A stretch of 64,000 nucleotides of DNA from Ganoderma boninense (Eukaryota; Basidiomycota; Agaricomycetes; Polyporales; Polyporaceae): contig CM035314.1 in NCBI GenBank assembly GCA_002900995.3, positions 1,356,866-1,420,865 of the forward strand. The letters run 5' to 3'. The position numbers were made by a program, and so were the translations under genes. Positions 20,548 to 31,950 of the stretch are shown in pieces (position 1 is the stretch's first letter; each line of letters begins with the position of its first letter). Under the pieces are notes generated by a model that was given only the letters and a program-made list of their open reading frames with translations, did no database searches and was not told the DNA's origin.

Positions 20548-20856
20548 ATGGTCTTCGCCCTCAAGTCATGCACCATGTACTAGCCTCCTGATGTTGCTTA
20601 CCCAAGAACTGTACAGAACCTACGTCTTTGCACACCATAAACAGTAACAATTCTATGTTTAGTAAATACTTTAAATCCCGACAGCACATGAGGTGAAGGA
20701 CTCTGCAATGCAGGTAGCATTGGAGGTGCATCGATGGTCGGACTTGAAATGGGCACTTTGAGGTTCCTACAGGCGCCCTTTGCGCGCCTCTCCAGCGCTG
20801 GTGGCTGTGAACTTGGGCACTTTACAGGCACTGGCCGGCCAGGTGGCTGTGTGGTA

Positions 20857-20965
20857 AACCAGGGGGTAGCACCAAGGGTAGGGGGTTTGGCAAGGGTATT
20901 TCATAAACACCCCCTACCCCTACCCTTGCACACCCTTACTCCAAACCCCCCAAAACTCTAGTACC
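20857..20965 (-). repeat. hAT-2 5' subterminal repeats with hairpin
   Basis: CAAGGGTAGGGG (about 20871-20882) is an exact inverted copy of CCCCTACCCTTG (about 20919-20930). Further AAGGGTA/CACCCTTAC units follow. Motif type and position mirror the zone at 16731-16885, supporting these as the two ends of one element. Confidence 0.6.
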
Positions 20966-20970
20966 CCCCG

Positions 20971-21590
20971 CTATTCCCTAGAAATGGGTGATGTGGAGAG
21001 AAAGCCTGACTTGCCCAAGGTGCTCAATAGCCCGGCGGAGTACAAGTGCGAAGAGGATCACGTGCGAGAGCTTCCAGGAAGGAGGAGACCGCGGTGAAGG
21101 AGATGTTTGGTCCCGTACATTGGTCTGTGGTCTTTCTGTCTTGAGTGTCATACTCCTATCTGAAGAGACTTTGTTTACAGCTGCGTCAGGTTACCTCCCA
21201 TTCCGGCTTCACACTGCGGTCGTGGCTGCAAAGACTACCTCTGATCGTTTACTCGGAGAGTGACCCCTCTGAATAAGCGATCTGGAGAGAAGACATTGGT
21301 CGACAGTGAGAACAGGGGGGTGATCAAAAGCTACAGGGGAAAAGTCCTCAGAGATTGTGACGCAAGTGGTGGTTGGGATGTCTCATTATGTGAAAGATGG
21401 GAGCAGGTCATTATATAACTGTGTGGGTCGATTTCTGACCTTCTACCCAACCGCAATGTTCTTTCTCTTCTTATATCAACTCAGGAATCTCACCACTTCT
21501 CTTCAAAACTTCATACACTTGTCTACCTCATCAACCGTATCAATCTTCTTCCGACCACACCTACGTCACCCAACCTATTGAACCAGGTTG
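20971..21590. other. Non-repeat sequence, no gene identified
   Basis: No ORF over about 90 codons and no family resemblance. The last part (21541-21590) may be an upstream exon of the gene remnant that follows, because it ends in a good splice donor (GTAAGT at 21591). Confidence 0.35.
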
Positions 21591-21650
21591 GTAAGTAGCG
21601 TGCATCCTTATCTATGAATATATGCTCACATTTTTTGGAATACCTCACAG

Positions 21651-22150
21651 TTCCAAGAGGCCTTGACTTCTACCATTGGTTTCCTCTTTGGTGTGATACA
21701 GTCTTTGGTATGTAAACCTATTCTATGTACTGCATGCTTTGCACCGAGCCCCTCACGCCCTTTTGCCTATGCTTCGAAATCAAATGTCAGTTATATACCT
21801 GATTCATGCCACATCTCCACTCCCCACAATTATTCTATAGTTCCATTGGGCACCCTGGTGAGCTCCCCTTCTCCGTTCTTCTGTGAATCCCATGCTCAAT
21901 GCCTGACAGGAACATGAGCCTCACCCCAATGCCATAGAACAGGAGTATGCTGCTCATTGCGACCGGCTGCTTGCGGAGCATGAAGCCCTCTACCTTGGTA
22001 ACCTAGAGCTCCAGCAGTGCATCAAGGACCTGGAAGCAATTGCGGTGATCCACAAGAGCAAGCTGGTAGAGCAACAGGCCGAACTCTTTGCCCTCCGAGA
22101 CCGCGCACATCAGAAACACGATGAGGATGGACCCACCACTACCTTCCAGG
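21651..22150 (+). pseudogene. Remnant of a spliced host-type gene, coiled-coil region
   Basis: Three exons join into one open frame through canonical introns: 21651-21707 (57 nt), 21841-21857 (17 nt microexon) and 21910 to about 22150. The donors are GTATGT (21708) and GTGAGC (21858); the acceptors are CACAG, TATAG and GACAG. The merged product begins RGLDFYHWFPLWCD and continues into a charged helical stretch (RLLAEHEALYLGNLELQQ, then KLVEQQAELFALRDRAHQKH) with heptad-like spacing, probably a coiled coil. I do not recognise the family. The right end is cut by an hAT terminus at 22161. With no ATG in the last exon it is easily missed by ORF scans. Confidence 0.45.
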
Positions 22151-22160
22151 TGCTACCGTT

Positions 22161-22331
22161 TAAGGCTGAACACGGATACAGATATTACACAGGTAGACCT
22201 GGATCTGACCTGTGAAACCACCTGTAGGTTCGGCTCTTCCGGATCCGGATATCACGGCTCCGGGTCGTCTCCAGATCCAGGTTGAACTTCTCATAATATG
22301 TTAAGATCCGCACCGGGTTGCATACATTTCA
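22161..22331 (+). repeat. hAT terminus fragment (hAT-1 family end)
   Basis: It begins TAAGGCTGAACACGG, identical over 15 bases to the reversed end of hAT-1 at 2634. It continues with subterminal copies of GATCC/GGATC motifs (GGATCCGGATATC, CAGATCCAGG). The inside is cut by Gypsy-A copy 3 at 22332. No transposase is left. Confidence 0.65.
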
Positions 22332-22790
22332 TGTCATGAACCGCACGCTCGGCGCCTACCCCGGCGTCTCTCTTTCCCTTTTTGGACTGTTTGCCTCCCG
22401 TGTCGTCCTTATTGTCCTCCATTGTTTAGCAAACCCGTCCCTTGTTCTCGCAGTACAATAACTCCTGTCACCCATTGTTCCCGTCATCATTGTACTACAT
22501 ACCATTGTTCTTCCACTGGTTCCCGTGTCCATAGTTACCTATTGTCCCCAGTTCCCATTGTCCGTTACCTGTATATAAGACCTGTACTTTGCTACCTGGA
22601 GACCTCAGTTTTGACCTCTTGTCTCCAGGTAAGCCTCGCTGTATTCTCGCTCATTAGTTACTCGCTCAATACATCTTGTCTCTAGCCTGACTGTCGAGCC
22701 CTGCTCCGCTCTCACTGCACAAGTGCTCATCGATGCCCTTGCTCGTCTCGTAAGCCTCCTCCTGATCTTACTCGGCAGCCAGTCATAACA
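22332..22790 (+). repeat. Gypsy-A 5' LTR of copy 3
   Basis: This 459-bp LTR begins TGTCATGAACC and ends CATAACA. It contains the TATATAAG box. Its R start reads AGTTTTGACCT and the primer site has lost one A (AGGTCGAACTT), so pairing is weaker than in copies 4 and 5. Confidence 0.93.
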
Positions 22791-23190
22791 TTAGGTCGAA
22801 CTTCTACACGAGCACTGGCGTACTCCACACACATTCTTTTCCCCTCGTACGGTACGCACTTTAGATCCTCTGTGTTGGCCTAGCGTAGTGCGCACTCTAG
22901 TCACACCATCGGACGTGGTCTCGGCGCAACCTGAGGCTTGCCACTCTCAGTGGTACAGTACGCAGAAAGCTCCTAACACGAGACCCTGGTACTGACAGAA
23001 GTGGTCCGCCTCACGGCGTGGGAGGCTAGAGAAAGGCGGCGAAACAAAGCCAAGGCAGAACACCCTTGGGCCCGTGTCCTTGGGCTAAGACACAGCAATA
23101 GGTCGAGGAGGCTGAGCAGACAGTGTCGGATCGTGCACCTGCCGTCTTTATTCCTGGGATAGGAAGCGAGCTACCTCCACTCCCCTCACC

Positions 23191-24581
23191 GTGGCTTGCA
23201 GTCAAAGGCCACACGCATTTCACAGCACCGTGGTCGAAGACCAGCACTGGAACACCACCGAACAACAGTGGTTTGTTTGCGACCGCCAACCCTGCCCACA
23301 CCGCAACTTCACCTTTGACTGGACACCCACCCAGTGCGCTCCATTCCACCCCTTTGTCCGGCCACACCCCGACCAACAACAGGCGATCTCTAGACCGACT
23401 TGCCCAGCCACCGCCAGCCCCCTCCACAAGGCCCACACGGGCAGCTGTTGCTGCTGCACGAAGTCGCCCCAGCACCCGACCCCCCAGCCATGCCCCAGTC
23501 GTGTACCCAGTGGGACCGCCACCCCAGTCGATCCACAGGCTCCCCCCGCTCTTGACAAAACTATCGCACTCGTTACTGAACGGCTCGGACAACGACGAAG
23601 CTCAAACCCCTCATCACCCATTGCGTCGACTTCTAAGCCTGAAGTAAAGAGGAACCGAAGCTGAAAGCTACCAGTTCCAACACCCCACAATCGTCGTCCT
23701 CGACCAATCCTCCTCCCGCGCCCAATCCTCCTCCCGCACCCACCATGACCACCCGGCCCCTGCACCAGCGTTTCGACACCTCCAAGCTCCTCTCCCAGAT
23801 TGCTCCATGCAAATACGATGGAAAATCCGCGCAGGATGGTCTCCGCTTTGTGTCCGCAGCCCAGATCTACTACAACACCCTTACGGGCAGTAGTGGTGGC
23901 ACACCCAGCGAGGTCATATGGATGACCATTCTCAGTAGGCTCACGGAAGGAGCAGCAGCGTGGGCTGGCCCCCACATTGTGACGCTTGCAGGTGGAACTA
24001 GTCCTTGGGTGAACTACGGTGCGTTCAGCACAGCCTTCAAGGACCACTTCTGCGCAGCCGACGACAAGGAGGCTGCCATCGCTGAACTGGTCAAGCTCTG
24101 CAAGGCATACCACAAGGTCGGCACAGTCCAGGAGTATACGGCGCAGTTCAATGCAGCTGCAGCGCGGACCGGCTTCGGCGACGAGGACAAACGCGAACAC
24201 TACCGCTCTGGCCTGCCTCCCAGGCTCCGGGATGTCCTCGCCACCAGTGCCCACAACATCTCTGACCTCACCAAAATCCAGAAGGTGGCGCTGTCGCTCG
24301 ACCAGGCCCTCGTCACCAGAGAGGAAGAACGGCCAAAGACGTTTGGATGGAAGAAGAAGGGGGAGAAGGCAGCTGCTACTAGGAAGAAGCCGTTCTCAGG
24401 AAACTGCTACATCTGTGGCCAGCCCGGACATCGTAAGTATGACTGCCTGCGGCTGAAGAGTCAGCAAGCCGCTTCCTCGTCCACTGCGACCACGGAAGTA
24501 GCGGCCCTTCAGGCCCAGCTCAAGGCGATGGAGGAGAAGATCGCAGCCCTTACAACTGCCGAGAAGAAGGAGGGTTTCTGA
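23191..24581 (+). pseudogene. Gypsy-A Gag with frame breaks
   Basis: The N-terminal half (23191-23664: Cys/His patch CDRQPCPHR, then Pro/Ser/Thr-rich linker) and the capsid-nucleocapsid half (23745-24581) lie in different frames, so at least one indel lies between them (near 23648-23745). The capsid part contains CKYDGKSAQDGLRF and the segment DDKEAAIAELVKLCKAYHKV. The nucleocapsid has a CCHC knuckle, CYICGQPGHRKYDC, near 24400-24440. The ORF stops in GGT TTC TGA, the site of the -1 shift into Pol. The codon aligned with the copy 5 ATG is GTG. Confidence 0.88.
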
Positions 24582-24616
24582 TCAGAGCCGCACTGGACGC
24601 TGCGCGTGCCGGCTCT
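24572..24616 (+). promoter_or_regulatory. -1 ribosomal frameshift signal, copy 3
   Basis: Slippery GGGTTTC is at 24572-24578, read as G GGT TTC in gag. The gag stop TGA is at 24579-24581. After a 5-nt spacer comes the AGAGCCGCAC...GTGC-C-GGCTCT stem, as in copies 4 and 5. Confidence 0.85.
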
Positions 24617-25352
24617 TGTAGTAATAGTCGATTTTCTGTACTGAGTTCCGTGTTTGTATATGAAGTAAATCACAGTGGTCAGCACTTTCATATACCGGTA
24701 CGGTTAATCGGCAAGCAGCGACATAAGGACATAGTAGCCATGGTAGATAGCGGAGCTACTACTAAGTTTTTACATAGACGGTTCGTAGAGAAGAACCAGG
24801 TTACGACAAGGAAGTTGGCAAGGCCAATTCCTCTGTACAACATAGATGGTACTGAGAACCGTGATGGGACGATCACGGAAGTCGCTGTGTTGGATATGGC
24901 GATTGGAGACCACCAGGAGAAGGTGGTGTTTGTGGTGACAGACATAGGAGAAGAGGATGTGATCATCGGCCTGGACTGGCTGCGCGAGCACAACCCTGAA
25001 GTAGATTGGGAACGTGGCTCGCTGCGCCTGTCGAGATGTCCAGAGGCATGTCCGGCTCATCGGAAGGCATCCAAACCTGTTGAAACCAAAGCGCGTGATA
25101 CGGAGGTACGGCTTACGGCGCACAATGGTTCTCGACGGGTGCGGAAGGCAAAGACGATGGGTAGGATATGCACGGCCGTAATGGTCGAGGAGGAGGAGGA
25201 AGATTAGGCCTCCACCCACCAGGTTTTCTGCCGGAATGGATGGCACTGAGGAGTCTCTTCTCAATGCACTAGAAGAAGTGGACAATGACTTCGAGGTACC
25301 CCAAGATCTTTGTGTCGGCGAGCTACACGTACCTCTCACAGCTCGCTGAAAG
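24582..25352 (+). pseudogene. Gypsy-A Pol N-terminus (protease), truncated
   Basis: The -1 frame is open from the slippery site into the protease. The active site is VDSGATTK (about 24747-24770), and the frame stops at 25205-25207 behind an acidic EEEEED tract, where the other copies read on as DRPPPPGF. One lost base there shifts the frame. RT and all later domains are absent. Confidence 0.85.
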
Positions 25353-26754
25353 GTTACAAAAGGCCATTGTGAGCCCTGGGCCCACGCAGCCAAAAACCCT
25401 CATGTGCTATATGCGTCGAGCAGTGCTCCTAGCAGCTTATAAGCTATATGACCTCTGCGCTTTCCGCCCCCCCTAGCCCCAGAGGCCAAAGGTGCAATGG
25501 ACGAGTGTGGTGTGCGAGTGCCTTCCAGCCATGATCAACCATTGTTGCCCTCTCAAACTCTGATCTTATTTTGCCTCATATCTACTCAGTGACTCTCCTT
25601 CCTCTGATCACCTACCTCAAGATTTTGACCCCTTGACTTTCAATGGAATATGCCAAGCCTAATGTGATAGGGAAATTCAGAAGCCTGAGAGATGGTAAGC
25701 ACCTTTCCACCTGGGTAGCGCTCTTTGGAACTCTCTCCTTGTCATTGCAAAACCCATGTCCCCCACTGGGGAATGCTGGCTGTGGGCTTTGCTGGGTTAC
25801 CTCCCATGCAAACACTACAGGAGTTGAAAGAGTATACACACAAGGGACCAATGCACATTGTCTACCCAACTTACCCAACTCGAGCGTCTAATAAGAAGAT
25901 TCTATGTCTAGAGTTGGCTAGGCAGTCAGATCATTTTGTCCAGCAGTTGCAAGCATCCATATTCTAACTCTTGGCTTGGAGAAACGTCATGACAAAACTA
26001 TAACCATTCACAACAAAGGATAGGGTGTACTAAGTCCACAGTAGCATCTCACTCATTGTCCTCATGAAACATGTCTGCACGAATCCACTTTGGGGCAACG
26101 TACTGGCTGCCAGCGCATACTCAGCTAGGCTCGTTATAAATGTACAAGTCTTCAGTCTTCTCTGCCTCCCTCTTTCTAGCCTCATCTCTATCTGAGAAAA
26201 TATGGGATGGTAAGCAAGAATTCTCTGACTTTGGCTTCCTGTCTCTTGCTGGGATAACCAACAGCATCTCAGTGATGCTGCTTCATATATTGTTAGTCTG
26301 TGCTGAGCATCTAGCAATAATATGGAGCCTTACCGTGCACTCAAAGAACTCTCAGCCTCTCTCTTAAACTTCACATCAGCATTATGAGAAGGGACTTCAA
26401 ATGCAGCAGCCTGGATGGGGTGGAGCTTTTGATCGCCTTCTCTGCTGAGACCCCAGTACCCTTGGAATACCTTGAAATCTTTCAAAGATTCACGAGGTTG
26501 ATCGTCTGACAATGCTCCACAGTCGAGCAATGCAGACACCTCCATCTCTGAGTTGAGGGCTCTGACAGGAGAAGACGAGATAGGAGTGGACCGGCATCAC
26601 TTGGAAGGCCGTTGAGAGAGCTTAGAGTCTAGAGTTAAACTTGACGGGTCTCAGAAAGAGGGGTGACGTATTGAGCTTGCTCCATGGGACGTTGCGTCAT
26701 TGCCCTAGAGGTGGTTGTTTTATCGGAAAAAGGTGTCCAAATGAGTAAAGACAT
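25353..26754. other. Non-repeat sequence, no gene identified
   Basis: About 1.4 kb between Gypsy-A copy 3 and a Copia-A LTR. ORFs are short (under 100 codons) and none resembles a known family; splice-like signals occur but no open chain could be built. Confidence 0.35.
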
Positions 26755-27026
26755 CCTTCTGTTGGCTGCAGTGGCCCTCAGGACGTCACAATGGCCTGTG
26801 TCAAGCTCTGTAAAGTCTGTATTGCAGGAAACTAAGATATGCTACTCACCTGTGTCAAGATCTGTAAAGTCTAAGGACAACAGAGCCTGACAGAGGTGTC
26901 GATACAGCTCATGGAGCACATGCTAGATAGAGTATGTAATGCTGTGCTACTGGCGCCGTTATGGCGCCCAGAGAATGAGAATTGCGGACCGTACAGTGTA
27001 AACTAGAGCAGGATGCAGATCTAAGC

Positions 27027-27486
27027 TGTTACGACTGGCTGTCGAGTAAGATCAGGGAGGAGGCTAACGAGACGAGCAAGGGCGTCGACGAGCACTTGTG
27101 CAGCGAGAACGGAGCAGGGCTCGACAGTCAGGCTGGAGACAAGATGTATTGAGCGAGTAACTAATGAGCGAGAATACAGCGAGGCTTACCTGGAGACAAG
27201 AGGTCGAAACTGAGGTCTCCAGCTAGCAAAGTACAGGCCTTATATACATGTAACGGACAATGGGAACCGGGGACAATAGGTAACTATGGACACGGGAACC
27301 AGTGGAAGAACAATGGTATGTAGTACAATGACGACGGGAACAATGGGTGACAGGAGTTATTGTACTGCGAGAACAAGAGACGGGTTTGCTAAACAACGGA
27401 GGACAATAAGGACGACACGGGAGGCAAACTGTCCAAAAAGGGAAAGAGAGACGCCGGGGTAGGCGCCGAGTGTGCCATCCATGACA
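27027..27486 (-). repeat. Gypsy-A 3' LTR of copy 2
   Basis: 460 bp, TGTTACGA...CATGACA on the plus strand. The predicted transcription start region reads AGTTTCGACCT. Confidence 0.93.
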
Positions 27487-27512
27487 ATACCCCCCTCCTA
27501 AGGATCGTGTCC

Positions 27513-30500
27513 TCACAATTGAGTCTTCTTGTTGAGGGGGCCAGGAGCATTGGGGTGTGTCGAATGAAACTGTTGCAGCACTTTTGGCGCGTTTGCTAGA
27601 TCCGACACGTCTTCCCAGCTATCGTGTTCAGGGCCCCAGCCCTTCCAGTGAACAAGATACTGCAGTTTCTTCCACCGCCCATACTGACACGACTCTAACA
27701 CTTTCTCTACTTCGTACTCTTCCTCTCCTTCCACTTCAAGAGCTGCAGGTTCAGGGGGATGCCGGCTGGGAAGTTGGCTTTCTTTGTGTAGGTGTAGGAG
27801 CGTTACATGGAACACCGGGTGGAGCCCCATGTCTTTGGGGAGCTTGAGCTTGTAAGCCAAGTTGCCCACTTTGCGCTTGACAGGGTATGGGCCAGCGTAC
27901 CGGTCCACCAGTTTCCGAGAACCCAGAAGTTCCTCGTGTCAAGCCACACCTTCTGACCCTCCTTGAACTCTGGAGCAGCGGAGACATAGCGATCGTAGTA
28001 CTCCTTCATCCGCTCTGCTGCCAGGGTTAAGGCTGACGTCGCATCCTCCCTTGCCTGCCGCAACTCCTCTCTTCGTTTGTCTGCTGTAGGCACCGTGGTG
28101 GATAGCATTGGAACGTGGAACTGAGGTTCATAGCCCTACATGAGGTAAAACAGCGAGTACCCTGTGGATGAATGTACGCGCAAGTTGAAGCAGTATTCTG
28201 CTGTTGGCAGCCACTTGACCCAATTGTTGCGGTGCCTTGAGCAGTACATCTGCAGGTACGCCTCTATCTCCTGGTTCCATCGCTCCGACTGCCCATCTGT
28301 CTGAGGGTGGTAGGCCGTGGACAATGCACTTTCTATATTGAGGCCTTTAAGGATTGCACGGAAGAGCTTGCTAGAGAACTGGGGCCCCCGATCAGAGATG
28401 ATCTTTCGCGGGAGTCCATGTAGACGGAACCATTCTCTAATGAAGTTGTCTGCAGTCCCTTCCGTGTTGATCTCCTCAGTGCATGGAATAAGGTGAATCA
28501 TCTTTCCATGCTGATCAGCAATAAGCTGGAGCGCGTTGTATCCGTCCACCTCCAGCAGTCCAGTGATGAAGTCACAGGTAACTACTTGGCCTGGGCCGTC
28601 CGGGATCTCGTTGGGTTGAAGGGGACCGTGTGGCTTCGCATGTGAAGTCTTGCCATGGCAACAAGTGTCACAGGTCTCAACGTAATCCTTAATGAACTTT
28701 GCCATGCCCGGCCACCAGTAGTTCCGTGTAACCAACTCCACCGTCTTTGCCTGGCCGGGGTGTCCAGCAGGCGGGAGGTCGTGGTGAATGCGCACTATCT
28801 CTGCTCGGAGCGCGTCGTCTTTGGGGACATAAACTCGGCCGCGGTAGAGCAGCAGGCCTTGTTCTGTGTTCCAGTCCACCAAATCATTCTGTAGGCGTGC
28901 TGGCCCTAGCTTATCGAGCTTGCTGAGTGCCTCTGCGACCTCCTGCTCACGCTCTCCACATTCTCGAATGCGGCGGAGCAGTGCCTTCTCTGGTACCACT
29001 GACATGTGCCCTCTCTTGGCTGCCAGTACTCGGAAGCGATCGGGTTGCAACATGACTCGGTTCAGGTTGTCATCGGCGTCATCCTTCTGGTGATCAGGCC
29101 TATGCGACAGCGCGTCTGCCCTACCATTGGAGGTGCCCGGCTTGTGTGCAATGACAAAGTTGAACCATGACAGGTAGAGAGCCCATCGTGCCTGCCTGCG
29201 TGTGAGGTTTTGAGCAGCCTTCCAGTACTCGAGGTTCTTGTGGTCCGACTGGATCTCGAACACACTAGGAAGACCCTCGAGGTAGTGGCGCCAGGCCTGC
29301 AGGGCACGGATGATAGCGAGCATCTCCTTGTCATAGATCTTGTAGTTGCGTTCCACATCGCTCATTGACTCAGAGTGGAAAGCCACAGGGTGCCATTTGC
29401 CGTCCTCCCCCTCCTGAGACAGAAATGCACCGGTAGCATACCCAGATGCATCGACTTCAATGTGGGTCTTGCAGTCTGGGTCATACATGCTCAGGACAGG
29501 GCTTTCAGTGAAGTGACATTTGAGCTCATTGAATGCTGATTGCTCTTCGGCACCCCATTACCAGGGAGCATTACCCATGAGATGGTCCAGGGGTTTGCAT
29601 ACTGCACTGAAGTCCTTAATGAACCTCCTGTAGGTGGAACTTCCAGACTTCTGAGGCATTCTGAGGGACAGGCCATTCTGCAATACCCCTGACCTTCACT
29701 GGGTCCATCTCCACACGGTTCTCCGAGACGAGCACACCTAGGTACTCAACCTTAGGCTGTTCGAATTCACACTTCTCTGGCTTGCAGAACAGGTTGTGCT
29801 CCGCCAGACGCTTCAGGACCTCACGCACCAGTGTGCGGTGTTCCTCGATGTTGTTGGTGAATATGAGGATGTCGTCGAGGTAGATAGTGATTTTGCCGAG
29901 TATGATGAGGTCCTTGAAGATGTTGTTCATAAGCGCAGAGAATGTACTGGGCGAGTTAGCCAGTCCAAAGTACATCACATTCGGTTCGAACAGTCCACGA
30001 TTGGTAACAAAGGTAGCCTTCCATTCATTGCCGGGTCTTAATCCGCACATTGTTGTACCCCCAACGGATGTCAAGCTTTGTAAAGTACTTGGCCCTCTTG
30101 AGTCAATCCATCAAGTCCGACACCAACAGCAGTGGGTATTGGTTCTTAATAGTGATGTCGTTCAATCGCCGGTAGTCTTGTACAGGACGTAGGCTGCTGT
30201 CCTTCTTTTTAACGAAGAAGAATAGTGACGACATCGGTGACTTCGACTCTTGAATATAGCCTTTGGCCAAGTTCTCACTAAGGAACTTGTCAAGCTCGAC
30301 CTGCTCACTGGGTGACAGGGGGTACACCTTGGAATGGAACATCCTAGCATCTGGTACGAGTTCTATAGCGTGGTCGTAGGGTCCATGTTCAGGTAGATGT
30401 TCGGACGCCTCTTTCGAGAACACACGCAGATACTCATGGTACTGGGGAGGTACAATCTCTTCGACAGGACGGACTTCCTTCTTCTGGCACTCTTGTTCAG

Positions 30501-31029
30501 CGAGCTGTTGAGAGTACGTGTAGCTCGCTGACACAAAGATCTTGGGGGTACCTCGAAGTCATTGTCCATCTTCCAGTGCATTGAGAAGAGACTCCTCCAT
30601 GCCATCCCATTCCGGCAGAAAACCTGGTGGTGGAGGCCTATCTTCCTCCTCCTCCTCGACCATTACGGCCGTGCATATCCTACCCATCATCTTTGCCTTC
30701 TGCACCCGCCGAGAACCATTGCGCGCTGTAAGCCGTACCTCCGTATCACGCGCTTTGGTCTCAACAGGTTTGGATGCCTTCCGATGAGCCGGACATGCCT
30801 CTGGACATCTCGATAGGCGCAGCGAGCCACGTTCCCAATCTACTTCAGGGTTGTGCTCGCGCAGCCAGTCCAGGCCGATGATCACATCCTCTTCTCCTAT
30901 GTCTGTCACCACAAACACCACCTTCTCCTGGTGGTCTCCAATCGCCATATCCAACACAGCGACTTCCGTGATCGTCCCATCACGGTTCTCAGTACCATCT
31001 ATGTTGTACAGAGGAATTGGCCTTGCCAA
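27513..31029 (-). pseudogene. Gypsy-A Pol (protease remnant, RT, RNase H, integrase, chromodomain), broken
   Basis: Pol is readable through several frames. The protease remnant starts at ARPIPLYNIDG (active site lost). RT follows (QDYRRLND, active-site IYLDDILIF near 29880), then RNase H (IEVDASGYATGA, 29440), the integrase HHCC zinc domain (HHDLPPAGHPGQ...ETCDTCCHGK), the catalytic core (CDFITGLLEVDGYNALQLIAD, ISDRGPQFSSKLF) and a C-terminal chromodomain (27513-27700: LQYLVHWKGWGPEHDSWE). Breaks include TGA at 30105-30103, where the other copies have CGA (Arg) after DLMD, a lost base near 30040-30075, a deletion-type change near 29630, and a frame change near 27908. The presence of a chromodomain places the family among chromoviruses. 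Confidence 0.9.
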
Positions 31030-31618
31030 CTTCCTCGTCGTAACCTGGTTCTTCCTTTACTTCCAGCTTTTTCTCTGCCTTTGGGAGTTTAGAAGTTGAA
31101 GCAATGGGGGTTGCGGGAGTCGAGGTTTGTCGCTGTCCAAGACGCTCTGTGACAAGTTCAAGAGTCTTGTCGAGGATGGGAGACCCTGTCGATCGTGCAG
31201 GACTGGGGATTCGACTTTGGACACGACTCTGGGGTTGTGAGGTAGGGCGTGAGGCGGGGCGGGATGAGGGATTCCTGGATGCGATGAGGGCGGCTTGGCG
31301 AGCTGGGGGTCGGCTTGGGTCTTGGTGTGGTGGTGCTGGAGGGTTGGTGAGGCGATCGCGGATGAGACCTTCGTGCTCTGGTTCAGCTCGTAGGCGAGGT
31401 GCAATAAGTGCGCGATTCTCAGGAGTGTCAGGAAATCTCCAGTGCCAGTTAGGGCACGGTTGTTGGCACAGACGTCCCAATCGCCAAGAGTGTTCGCTAA
31501 GTATTCGTGCTGAACTTCGGTGGGGTGGAAGATATGTGGTTTTCTTTCGCAAGCCAGGGTGACGGGGTGTCTTGCTTCCTATACCAGGAATAGAAACGGC
31601 AGGTGCACGATCCGACAC
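31030..31618 (-). pseudogene. Gypsy-A Gag N-terminus, capsid deleted
   Basis: Only the N-terminal region and the Pro/Ser/Arg-rich linker remain (ASRNPSSRPASRPTSQPQSR, then ERLGQRQTSTPATPIASTSK). At about 31040 it jumps from KEEPG to the protease region, removing capsid, CCHC knuckle, frameshift site and DSGA. The N-terminal part is also shifted and diverged relative to copies 4 and 5. Confidence 0.82.
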
Positions 31619-31950
31619 TGTCTGCTCAGCCTCCTCGGCCTATTGCTGTGTCTTAGCCCAAGGGACACGAGCCCAAGGGTGTTCTGCCTTGGCTTTGTTT
31701 CGCCGCCTTTCTCTAGCCTCCCACGCCGTGAGGCGGACCACTTCTGTCAGTACCGGGGTCTCGTGTTAGGAGCTTTCCGCGTACTGTACCACTAAGAGTG
31801 GCAAGCCTCAGGTTGCACCGAGACCACGTCCGATGGTGTGACTAGAGTGTGTACTACGCTAGGCCAACACAGAGGATCTAAGTGCATACCGTACGAGGGA
31901 ATGAAATGTGGGTGGAGTACGCCAGTGCTCGTGTAGAAGTTTCGACCTAA

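Larger units (their letters stand above)
16731..20970 (-). mobile_element. hAT-2 element (approximate limits)
   Basis: A second, different hAT transposon on the minus strand. The transposase gene (20547-16966) is flanked on both sides by C/G-rich subterminal sequence made of ACCCTTACCCC-type units that can form hairpins. Exact termini and an 8-bp target duplication could not be fixed by eye, so the limits are those of the G-rich zones. Confidence 0.7.
22332..25352 (+). mobile_element. Gypsy-A copy 3 (5' LTR, gag, protease; 3' truncated)
   Basis: It has its LTR, primer site, leader, gag and frameshift site, and the protease and linker up to the start of the RT region. The sequence then stops matching Gypsy-A at 25352 (after CAGCTCGCTGAA). 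No 3' LTR or target duplication was found. Confidence 0.87.
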
